Source of the DNA: Prochlorococcus sp. AG-442-M23
Lineage (GTDB): Bacteria; Cyanobacteriota; Cyanobacteriia; PCC-6307; Cyanobiaceae
Reading direction: 5' to 3'
Assembly: GCA_003209655.1 (NCBI GenBank)
Contig: QCPW01000001.1
Coordinates: forward strand, 310,001 to 374,000
DNA length: 64,000 nt
This document shows positions 46,865-54,831 of this stretch, piece after piece. The notes under the pieces were generated by a model that had not been told where the DNA came from, ran no database searches, and saw nothing but the letters and a program-made list of their open reading frames with translations. Position 1 is the stretch's first letter; each line of letters begins with the position of its first letter. The position numbers and the translations under genes are program-made.

Positions 46865-48172
46865 CTAATTTAAAATCTTATTTAAATAATTGAAAGATTT
46901 AGGTCCTCCTATTTTTTCATTTGTAATTTTGTTGACGCTAATATCCCCTATTTTTTGAGCATATATGATCCAATTTCTAATTATCAGAAAATTATTTAAA
47001 TTAAATCCTTCAATTGTTTGATTTGATTTACCCCAATTTCTTTCACCTTGATCGAATTTTTTTTCAATTTTTTGCCACTCTTCAATGTACTTCATTTGTT
47101 GATTACTACTTTTTCTGATTTCTTTATATTTTGGAAACGCAACTCCATATTCAGTGCAACCTCTTTTTACTATAGAAACTAGATTAGATCTAATATTACG
47201 TTGGATTTTAATATTTATTTGTTCAGAAATTATGAATGCTTCTTTTAAGCTTGAACAATATATAAGTCCTTTATAAAATCCATCAACATTTTTTCTGACT
47301 TCTATCATACATTTTCTTGTATTGTTTTTTGGGATTTTTAGTGAATTGAAAACAAAATATAATTTAAGCAAATCAATTATTGAGTGTACTTCTATTTGAA
47401 CCTTGTAACATTCAAAGCAAAATTTTGGAATTATTTTTTGAGTATTAAAAATTAGCTTATGCCTTTTACAATCGAGATTTTTTTCATTTCTTTGAAATAT
47501 TTGAGTAAAAGGAGTTTCTAAATCTAAGTTATATTTTTTATAGATTGTTAATCCATTATTGTAAAATTCTATGATTTTTTTATCACTTATAATTTTTTTT
47601 TCATTTATTTCTGTATTTAATTCTTTGAATTCTTGATTTATTTTAAATAAATGGTTTGAATTGATTTTTTTGGGATTATGTACAGTTAATAAACGAATTA
47701 AATTTTTCTCAATATTTTTATCTGTAGGATTCAGCTCAATTGCTTTTATAAGAGATATTTCTGCTTCTCTTAATTTCCCAAGATCGTATAAAATATTTCC
47801 TAAATTTGAGTGAGCTAGGGCAAAATTAGGTTTAAGTTCAATTGCTTTTCTTTGACATAGTTCGGCTTCTTTTAGTTTTCCTGTCATTTTCAAGATAGTT
47901 CCAAGATTTGAATGCCCTGCTTCAAAGTCAGGTTTAAGTTCAATTGCTTTTCTTTGACATAGTTCGGCTTCCTTTAGTTTTCCTAAATTCTGTAGTATCA
48001 ACCCATAATTAGAAAAGACTCTATAATCTTGAAGATTATGATTTATACAATATTTGTAATGTTTTATTGCTTCTGCAATATTTCCTTCATAGTGAAATCT
48101 TAAAGCTTGATTAATTATTTGATCTTTATTGATTTTTACATTTTTAGTTTTTTTTTCTCCAAAACCTCTCAT
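46865..48172 (-). CDS. TPR protein with unidentified C-terminal domain
   Basis: 435 residues, starting M-R-G-F-G-E. Residues 1-165 are TPR units closely like those of its neighbours (G-K-L-K-E-A-E-L-C-Q-R-K-A-I-E-L-K-P repeated). The second half has no sulfotransferase P-loop; it has a Cys-containing segment (F-C-F-E-C-Y-K) and a region after E-V-R-K-N-V-D-G-F-Y-K-G that I cannot assign. It may be a fusion of the local TPR module with a different effector domain. 37 bases from the next sulfotransferase gene. Confidence 0.65.
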   Translation of the reverse strand: MRGFGEKKTKNVKINKDQIINQALRFHYEGNIAEAIKHYKYCINHNLQDYRVFSNYGLILQNLGKLKEAELCQRKAIELKPDFEAGHSNLGTILKMTGKLKEAELCQRKAIELKPNFALAHSNLGNILYDLGKLREAEISLIKAIELNPTDKNIEKNLIRLLTVHNPKKINSNHLFKINQEFKELNTEINEKKIISDKKIIEFYNNGLTIYKKYNLDLETPFTQIFQRNEKNLDCKRHKLIFNTQKIIPKFCFECYKVQIEVHSIIDLLKLYFVFNSLKIPKNNTRKCMIEVRKNVDGFYKGLIYCSSLKEAFIISEQINIKIQRNIRSNLVSIVKRGCTEYGVAFPKYKEIRKSSNQQMKYIEEWQKIEKKFDQGERNWGKSNQTIEGFNLNNFLIIRNWIIYAQKIGDISVNKITNEKIGGPKSFNYLNKILN

Positions 48173-48209
48173 TTTAATATTTGGAAAAATTTTTATTCAT
48201 TATAAAGAT

Positions 48210-49793
48210 CTAAGAAAGAAAATTTGTTAATTTATTTTTTTTTGAAATTATTTTGATAGCAGGATTAAGCCAACTTTCGTAGTTTTTCCATCCACCAACA
48301 GATTGTGAATTAATCGCAGCACGCACTTGAACATTACTCGCTGTATAAACTGCTCGTTCATTTAGATTAGGAAATAGATAAGTATCATTCCATTCCCATC
48401 CCAACCATGAAATTAATGATTTAATTTCTTTATTCGGATTTTTAACGAGTAAATCATAATTTAAATCATAAATATTTGATCGAAATTTATTTTTGTAAAT
48501 ACTCATTATTTTTTCTTGATTTAAATAGACTTTTGTTGAATCAATTACTGAAGACGAATAATAATTGCCTTTTTCAAAATTCGCGCGTGTAATTGAAAGA
48601 ATATTATCTAGAGGATTTCTAAAACAATGAATTATTTTAGAATTAACGATTTCATTAGCAATAATTCCTGCGTATTGATAGTTATATAACCATTTGTTAG
48701 TAGTAATACTGGTTCCTTCTGATATTTGATTTATTTCTTGTATGTATAATTCTGCAAGGCTACTTTTTTGATTTAAACTTCTACTTTTTTTAAATGCTTT
48801 TTCAAAGATATTAATTTCTCCTAAATCTAAAACTTCTTTATTCAAACTAAGAATAGATTCAACTAAAGTAGAACCACTTCTTGGCATTCCCACAATGAAA
48901 ATGCTGAGTGGATGAGAGGATTGAAAGTTATCAACTTTTTTTCTTTTTTCTGATTCAATGAGTAAGGAATTGGATTTTTTGATAACCAGAGTGGAATTAG
49001 ATGGGTTTATTGAAAGTTTTAATTTATTTGCAATTTCAAGATTTTTAGAACTATCTTGATACTTTTTCTCTTTATGAAGAATATTTGATCTTGCAAAATA
49101 GATATTGATTTTTTCTTGTTTTGTTTTATTGTTTAAAAATTTCTCAGAAAATAAATAATCTCTCCATTTTTTATCAGAAATTTCATATTTAAGTTTTGAT
49201 AATGAAAAATATGGTTTTACAAAGTTAGGATTAATTTCAATTGTTTTTATAAGTAACATTTTTGCTTCATTTACTCTTCCAATAGTTTTTAACATATCTC
49301 CTAAATTTGCATATCCAATTGGCGAATTAGGATCAAGTTCGATTCCTTTTCTCAGATATATCTCTGCTTCTTGAAAATTTTGTAATTCTCGTAGAATATT
49401 CCCAAGATTACAGTGAGCATTTACTGAGTTAGGATCAAGTGCAATTGCTTTTCTCAGAGATATTTCTGCTTCGTAAAATTTTCTTAAATCTTTTTGTATA
49501 GTTCCAATATTATTGTGTCCTTCCGACCAGTTGGGATTTAACTTTATTGCTTTTTTGAGAAATATTTCTGCTTCCTTGAAATTTCCTTTGTTTTTTAATA
49601 TGAGACCATAATTTGAATATACTCTATAGTCATTGATTTCTTGATTAACACAATATTTATAATATTTTTCTGCTTCTCTAATATTTCCTTGTGAATGAAA
49701 TAAAAATGCTTGATTGATTATTTTCACTTTTGAAGGAGTAGTTATCTTGTTGACTCTCTTCTTAAATTTATTTTGTTCTCCAAAACCTTTCAT
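48210..49793 (-). CDS. TPR-repeat sulfotransferase (second copy)
   Basis: 527 residues with the same order as the 44573-46348 protein: start M-K-G-F-G-E, TPRs to about 215, then sulfotransferase with F-I-V-G-M-P-R-S-G-S-T-L near 300, H-C-F-R-N-P-L-D-N and L-S-W-L-G-W-E-W. Clearly paralogous but diverged at the base level, so not a recent copy. Likely alters a surface polymer. Confidence 0.85.
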   Translation of the reverse strand: MKGFGEQNKFKKRVNKITTPSKVKIINQAFLFHSQGNIREAEKYYKYCVNQEINDYRVYSNYGLILKNKGNFKEAEIFLKKAIKLNPNWSEGHNNIGTIQKDLRKFYEAEISLRKAIALDPNSVNAHCNLGNILRELQNFQEAEIYLRKGIELDPNSPIGYANLGDMLKTIGRVNEAKMLLIKTIEINPNFVKPYFSLSKLKYEISDKKWRDYLFSEKFLNNKTKQEKINIYFARSNILHKEKKYQDSSKNLEIANKLKLSINPSNSTLVIKKSNSLLIESEKRKKVDNFQSSHPLSIFIVGMPRSGSTLVESILSLNKEVLDLGEINIFEKAFKKSRSLNQKSSLAELYIQEINQISEGTSITTNKWLYNYQYAGIIANEIVNSKIIHCFRNPLDNILSITRANFEKGNYYSSSVIDSTKVYLNQEKIMSIYKNKFRSNIYDLNYDLLVKNPNKEIKSLISWLGWEWNDTYLFPNLNERAVYTASNVQVRAAINSQSVGGWKNYESWLNPAIKIISKKNKLTNFLS

Positions 49794-49877
49794 TTTCGAG
49801 AAATAATTTTCAACTTTGTGTTGATTATAGTGTTTTTAAAAATTCTGGGAAATTATTTTCTAAATGTAAAAAATTTA

Positions 49878-49894
49878 TCTATATAGAGAAATCG
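49878..49894. repeat. Isolated palindrome-module remnant (possible element 6 left end)
   Basis: TCTATATAGAGAAATCG matches the element 1 module TCTCTATAGAGAAATCG at 16 of 17 positions. No 11-mer pair or core is recognisable at the expected upstream offsets, which would fall in the TPR-sulfotransferase gene. Interpreted as an eroded element end. Confidence 0.5.
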
Positions 49895-49914
49895 TAAAGA
49901 ATTTAATAATAGAT

Positions 49915-49938
49915 AAGAGGGCATTTGTTTGCCCTCTT
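49915..49938. terminator. Strong hairpin 1 (9-bp stem)
   Basis: AAGAGGGCA at 49915-49923 pairs with TGCCCTCTT at 49930-49938 around a TTTGTT loop. It lies between two divergent genes, where no recognised transcript ends. It could end a transcript from a lost gene or insulate the two genes. Confidence 0.55.
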
Positions 49939-49950
49939 CGATAATAAATT

Positions 49951-49970
49951 CCTAAAAGTTCCGTTTTAGG
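49951..49970. terminator. Hairpin 2 (7-bp stem)
   Basis: CCTAAAA (49951-49957) pairs with TTTTAGG (49964-49970) around GTTCCG, followed 7 bases on by TTTTT. Twelve bases after hairpin 1; together they form a double hairpin before the deacetylase gene. Confidence 0.5.
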
Positions 49971-50020
49971 AGATACTTTTTAAGTTATAGTTGGTTGATT
50001 TTCTTATTAACATAAAAAAT

Positions 50021-50953
50021 ATGAATTCTGTTACGCATTCAATAATGTTTCACCATTTTCATAATGCGCAACATTATTCTTCTCAAGGAAGTTTAAGTTC
50101 TTCTGACTTTGTTCAGATGATTGATTGGTTAAATAATCAATACACAATCTTGAATGCTAGTGATTTTAAGAAAAAATTGAACAACTTTACACTAAAAGGA
50201 ACAGATATTTGTTTTTCTTTTGATGATGCCCTTAAATGCCAATTTGATATTGCCTATCCAGTTTTAGAAAGATTGGGAATCGAGTCATTTTTTTTTGTTT
50301 ATAGTAGTATTTTTAGTAATAACCCAGAACTTTTAGAAATATATAGATACTTTAGAAATGTTTGTTATGAAAATATTGACGAATTTTACATAGACTTTTT
50401 TGAATCTGTTAAATCGATGGATAAGGATGAGTATGTTTTTCAAAATGCAAAGTATTTAAGTCTAAATTATCTTTCTGATTACCCATTTTATTCTGAAAAT
50501 GATAAGTGGTTTAGATACATTCGGGATGATTATCTAATAAGAAATCAGTATGAGAGTATTATGAGTAACTTGATGTTAAAAAAAGATTTTGATGTCAAAC
50601 TTATACAACAAAACTTATGGATGTCAGAAAATGATTTAATTACTTTAGATTCTTCAGGTCATAATATAGGTTTGCACTCATATTCCCATCCCACTAAGAT
50701 TAGTTATTTAAATAAATCCGAACAAAAGCTCGAATACCAAAGAAACTATAAACATCTCTCTGAATTGCTAAGCAAACCAATAAATTCTATGTCACACCCT
50801 TGTGGTGACTATAATGGCGATACGCTTGATATCCTTAAAGAGTTTCCTATTGAAATAGGGTTTAGATGTAATATGACAATAAAAGAAATACGTTCCTCCC
50901 TCGAAATCCCAAGAAATGATCATACAAATGTCATGAAGTTGATGCGAAGATGA
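50021..50953 (+). CDS. Polysaccharide deacetylase (NodB-like)
   Basis: I prefer the ATG at 50021 (M-N-S-V-T-H, 310 residues) over the upstream TTG at 49991. Metal and catalytic motifs of the NodB fold: C-F-S-F-D-D-A (Asp-Asp) and H-S-Y-S-H-P (His-x3-His), plus F-F-F-V-Y-S. It likely removes acetyl or similar groups from a sugar. Overlaps the formyltransferase gene by 4 bases, so the two probably modify the same sugar. Confidence 0.82.
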   Translation: MNSVTHSIMFHHFHNAQHYSSQGSLSSSDFVQMIDWLNNQYTILNASDFKKKLNNFTLKGTDICFSFDDALKCQFDIAYPVLERLGIESFFFVYSSIFSNNPELLEIYRYFRNVCYENIDEFYIDFFESVKSMDKDEYVFQNAKYLSLNYLSDYPFYSENDKWFRYIRDDYLIRNQYESIMSNLMLKKDFDVKLIQQNLWMSENDLITLDSSGHNIGLHSYSHPTKISYLNKSEQKLEYQRNYKHLSELLSKPINSMSHPCGDYNGDTLDILKEFPIEIGFRCNMTIKEIRSSLEIPRNDHTNVMKLMRR

Positions 50954-51732
50954 AAGTTACGATATTTAGTAGCAATCTACCCAGGCATCTTAATCTTGCT
51001 CGAGAATTTTCAAAAATTGCTGATCAAGTTTTTTTTGTAAGTGAAGTTAATACTTTATTTCCAGGACAAATTGACGATTTCTTTAGAAAGTCTGAAGTAA
51101 TGCAGACTTACTTCCAAAATGTAATTAACTCAGAAAAAAAATTTTTTGGTGATATAAGATTTTTACCTAATAATGTTAGATCACTTTCAATTAAATCAGG
51201 CGATTTAAATAGACTGAACAAGATGCAAATTAATGATGCAATAAATTCTGATATTTATGTTGTTTTTGGTTCAAGTTATATAAAAGGATGGCTGATAGAT
51301 TTTCTTGTTGAGCATAGAGCAATAAACATTCATATGGGTCTTGCTCCATATTACAGAGGTTCTTCCTGCAACTTTTGGGCACTATATGACAATAATCCAA
51401 GTTATGTAGGAGCAACAATTCATTTTTTAAGTAAAGGATTAGATAGTGGTGATATGTTATTCCACTGCATACCAAAGCTTCATCGCAAAGATAGTCCATT
51501 TGACTTCACAATGCGCTCAGTATTAGTGGCTCAAAAAGAATTGGTCGCTGCTGTGAATGATAAATCAATATTCTCGTTTTCTCCCGTAATGCAGAATAAG
51601 GAGAATCAAGTCAGGTATACAAAAAATAAAGATTTCACCGATGAAATTGCAAAAGAATTTTTGGATAGAAATTTTCAATTAAATGCAGATTTATTTTCAT
51701 ATCCAGAATTGCTAAATCCTGTTTTTGGTTAA
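50950..51732 (+). CDS. Formyltransferase-family protein
   Basis: 260 residues. The folate-binding signature is N-I-H-M-G-L-A-P-Y-Y-R-G-S-S near 117-130 (catalytic Asn-His), followed by G-A-T-I-H-F-L-S-K-G-L-D-S-G-D, whose Asp completes the N-H-D triad. Likely N-formylates an aminosugar exposed by the preceding deacetylase. Translationally coupled to it. Confidence 0.85.
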   Translation: MKVTIFSSNLPRHLNLAREFSKIADQVFFVSEVNTLFPGQIDDFFRKSEVMQTYFQNVINSEKKFFGDIRFLPNNVRSLSIKSGDLNRLNKMQINDAINSDIYVVFGSSYIKGWLIDFLVEHRAINIHMGLAPYYRGSSCNFWALYDNNPSYVGATIHFLSKGLDSGDMLFHCIPKLHRKDSPFDFTMRSVLVAQKELVAAVNDKSIFSFSPVMQNKENQVRYTKNKDFTDEIAKEFLDRNFQLNADLFSYPELLNPVFG

Positions 51733-52061
51733 TTGACATAATTACGAAAATTGATTTTCATAAAACTTTGAAAAAAAAGAAAATAAATTATTGAATCCTG
51801 CGACCTTATGACAAAATAATTTCTGCTCATTAAGTTTACTTTCTATGGATGCTCTACAGATTTGAGTTTTTGGAATAGTTCGAATATTATTATTGTGAAT
51901 ATTCAGTTTGTCGAGAATATAACTGTTCCTATAACCCCAAGCATCCTCTGCTATAACTCATTTTAAGATTAAATACTATTGATTGGAAGTGAAGAATAGA
52001 ATATATAGACTTGAAAAGTTGATCCCACTTGAATTACCCTCGAGGATTAAATTCTGAATAA
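51733..52061. other. Gene-free stretch with a possible sixth core
   Basis: 329 bases between the formyltransferase gene and the convergent LmbE gene. Apart from the core-like sequence at 51978 I see no ORF or strong hairpin. The 11-mer pairs expected 86 or 94 bases before it are not recognisable. Confidence 0.45.
51978..51992 (+). repeat. Possible decayed attachment core 6: ATTGATTGGAAGTGA
   Basis: Preceded by TACT as in cores 2 and 3. It differs from core 2 (ATTGAGTGGGAGTGA) at two positions and is followed by AGAATAGAATATATAGAC, weakly like the TATAAACC...TTATAG box. No arm repeats survive. Could be chance, but its position fits the end of a unit containing the deacetylase-formyltransferase pair. 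Confidence 0.45.
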
Positions 52062-52754
52062 CTAAATATTTGCTCTTATCAGTCTATATGCCTCTGCGAA
52101 ATTAAATCCTGATTGTATTCCTCTATATTTGGCAAGAACTCTAAGCCCTTCAGAACTTCTTGAAGCAATGCCATCTTTATATTCACTAAAATATGCTGAC
52201 ATTGCTTTTAATTTAAGTTTTAAATTATCTTCACTTAGTCCTAAAAAAAAATTTGGTTGAAACTGAGCATTCGAAAAATTCCAATCAGTGCTTGATTGGA
52301 CCTCATAGTGCAATAATGCTTCTATTGAAGATCCCGACTTTGGCCTTGTTGCCATATCAGTAGCTCTACTAACGATTCTATGATCATTATTATTGTCAAA
52401 ATTGTAGTGTGTAAAAATATGAGTAGGTTTATATTCTTCTATAGACTTTTCTATTAATCTATTAATATTAATGATTGGTAAACTTGATAAACAACCACAT
52501 CTCAATTGGTGTGCTTCAAAATCTTTAACTCCTAAAATTTTACAAGATTCTTTGAAAAAAGAATGTCTTTCTTCAATAGCTAATATGGCTTTTTTTGAAT
52601 TTATTTCTTCAAATCTACAAGTTGATCCTTCAGCAATTAATAAAATTTTAATTGGAATAATCGATGAATATTTTGCTATCAACCCACCACATCCAAGAAC
52701 TTCATCATCAGGATGTGCAGAAATTATAAGTAATTTAGATGAATCCTTTATCAA
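52062..52754 (-). CDS. PIG-L/LmbE-family deacetylase
   Basis: 230 residues. Zinc motif A-H-P-D-D-E-V-L-G-C-G-G near 13-24 and H-Y-N-F-D-N-N-N-D-H near 113-122, both characteristic of LmbE/PIG-L N-acetylglucosaminyl deacetylases. Likely part of surface-glycan or glycolipid modification with its neighbours. Divergent from the carbamoyltransferase gene across 120 bases. Confidence 0.88.
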   Translation of the reverse strand: MIKDSSKLLIISAHPDDEVLGCGGLIAKYSSIIPIKILLIAEGSTCRFEEINSKKAILAIEERHSFFKESCKILGVKDFEAHQLRCGCLSSLPIININRLIEKSIEEYKPTHIFTHYNFDNNNDHRIVSRATDMATRPKSGSSIEALLHYEVQSSTDWNFSNAQFQPNFFLGLSEDNLKLKLKAMSAYFSEYKDGIASRSSEGLRVLAKYRGIQSGFNFAEAYRLIRANI

Positions 52755-52874
52755 GGGCTTTTGTAGTTTGAAAGAATTTATTTTATAGTAATATATCTTT
52801 GCTTTGAGAATTAATATTTAATGAAGAAGTAAATTTTTATTATTATGTTAGATTAAATATTTCTATTTTTTGAA

Positions 52875-54623
52875 ATGTATTTGGGTCTTTTTGGGCCAGG
52901 TCCCAATCCTTCAGCTTGTTTTGTAGATAATGGAAATGTTTTGTTTTGGGCTGAAGAAGAGAGATTTACTAGGATTAAGACCTCTCCAAATTCATTTCCT
53001 TATCAAAGCATTTATAGAGGGTTAAAATATTTAAAAATTTCTCTAGAAGACATTAAAGGAATTGGTTATGGCTGGGATTGTAAAAATTATTCGGAACAGG
53101 CATTAAATAATTTAAGTAAAACTCAATTATCATATCCTTCATCAAGTGATTATTTAAATAAACTCGCTCAAAAAAATTTAAATATAAGATATGATCAAAT
53201 TAAGATAGAGTCATATATTCGTCGTCTTTTTACCAAAGAAAATATTTCTGAAATACCAAATATAGAGTTTTTCCCTCATCATCTATGTCATGTTTCTTCT
53301 ACTCTAATTTTAAATCCGTTAAAAGAAGGGGTAGTAATAATAAATGATGGAGCAGGAGAAATCATTTCTACTTCTATACATTATTACGATGGAAATTCAA
53401 TTTCTAAACCATTAAAAACAATCTACTTACCAAATAGTCTTGGTTCAATTTATGCCTCTTTAACAGAATATCTTGGCTACAGAGCATATGAAGATGAAGG
53501 TAGAGTTATGGGTTTATCTTGTTACGGTGAATATGATGCAGAAATTCATAATAATTTTTTGAATGTACTCAAACCAGTAAGTTCTGAAGAGAATTTTTAT
53601 TATTCTGACCCCACTTTTAGATATAATTTCAAGCGGAATTATGGAAATCGTTTTTCAGATAAAATGGTTAGTCTATTTGGTCAACCTAGAAAGCCAGACG
53701 AATCACCATTAGATAATAGATTTAAAAATTTAGCTTTTTCTCTTCAAAAAACATTAGAAGAGATTTTAATTAATATGTGTGATTGGTCGCAAAAAGAAAC
53801 TAATTCGAAAGTTTGTTTTTTTGCAGGAGGTGTACATATGAACTGTAAAGCAAATGGAAGTATAGTCAAAAGTAATATTTATAAAGAATGTTATTTCCAG
53901 CCAGCCTCTTCGGATAATGGGGTAAGTTTAGGTGCTGCATTATTAGCAGAAAACAGAGATAAGAAAAAATCTTTTTCTAAATTGTCAATTTTAAATAATT
54001 TATATTTTGGGAGCTCCTATGAAGATGAAGATATACTGCAATTACTTAAAAAAGCTAAAGTTAAATTTAGATATTCTGAACATGTTTCTGCTGAAGCCGC
54101 TAAGTCAATATCCGAAAATAAATTAATTGGATGGTTTCAGGGGAGAATGGAAATTGGGGCAAGATCTCTTGGGGCAAGATCTATTTTAGCCAACCCTTTA
54201 TCTCCAAAAGCTAGAGATTTAGTAAATTTGAATGTAAAGAGTAGGGAGAAATGGAGACCTTTCTGTCCATCCGTTAAAGAGGAAAGTTTTGATAAATACT
54301 TTGATGGAAATCTTAACTCTACTAACCCTTATTACATGATAATAGCTTACGATGTGAAAGAAAATATGATTAGCAAAATCCCTTCATGTGTCCATATTGA
54401 TAATACAGCTAGACCCCAAGCAGTAAGTAGAAAGAGTAATTTAAAATATTGGAAATTGTTAGATTTTCTTGAAAAAATACAGAACCATCCATTAGTTTTG
54501 AATACTTCTTTTAATATAAAAGGGGAGCCAATTGTTGAGTCTCCTGAACAGGCTTTAAGATGTTTTTATAGTACAGGATTAGATGAGTTGTATCTTGGTT
54601 CTTATGTTATTACTAAAAAATAA
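52875..54623 (+). CDS. NodU/CmcH-family carbamoyltransferase
   Basis: 582 residues. N-terminal M-Y-L-G-L-F-G-P-G-P-N-P-S-A and A-E-E-E-R-F-T-R, the metal His motif H-H-L-C-H near 139, G-G-V-H-M-N-C-K near 320, and the C-terminal YrdC-like domain with G-R-M-E-I-G-A-R-S-L-G-A-R-S-I near 428. These enzymes transfer carbamoyl groups to sugar hydroxyls. A surface or O-antigen sugar is a sensible substrate given the adjacent deacetylases and formyltransferase. Confidence 0.92.
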   Translation: MYLGLFGPGPNPSACFVDNGNVLFWAEEERFTRIKTSPNSFPYQSIYRGLKYLKISLEDIKGIGYGWDCKNYSEQALNNLSKTQLSYPSSSDYLNKLAQKNLNIRYDQIKIESYIRRLFTKENISEIPNIEFFPHHLCHVSSTLILNPLKEGVVIINDGAGEIISTSIHYYDGNSISKPLKTIYLPNSLGSIYASLTEYLGYRAYEDEGRVMGLSCYGEYDAEIHNNFLNVLKPVSSEENFYYSDPTFRYNFKRNYGNRFSDKMVSLFGQPRKPDESPLDNRFKNLAFSLQKTLEEILINMCDWSQKETNSKVCFFAGGVHMNCKANGSIVKSNIYKECYFQPASSDNGVSLGAALLAENRDKKKSFSKLSILNNLYFGSSYEDEDILQLLKKAKVKFRYSEHVSAEAAKSISENKLIGWFQGRMEIGARSLGARSILANPLSPKARDLVNLNVKSREKWRPFCPSVKEESFDKYFDGNLNSTNPYYMIIAYDVKENMISKIPSCVHIDNTARPQAVSRKSNLKYWKLLDFLEKIQNHPLVLNTSFNIKGEPIVESPEQALRCFYSTGLDELYLGSYVITKK

Positions 54624-54831
54624 AATGATTTGAATTTATTTTATTTCGAATTAAAAGGAGAAATTAAATATTAGTTCTTTTATTAAACTATCGACTTTAG
54701 ATTCCCCCCTTCAAACAATTTGAGTGTATTGTTCAAAAAGAGTTTTAGAATAGATACTTTAATTATTTAAACTAATTATGCTTAAAAAATAACTTGGTAA
54801 TTTTAGTTTTTAAATTTCTTATAAAATAATT

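Noticed and set aside
54706-54726. AATTTGAGTGTATTG as a further attachment core
   Set aside because: Matching the core needs an insertion plus several mismatches, and no 11-mers, TATAAACC box or palindrome lie at expected offsets.
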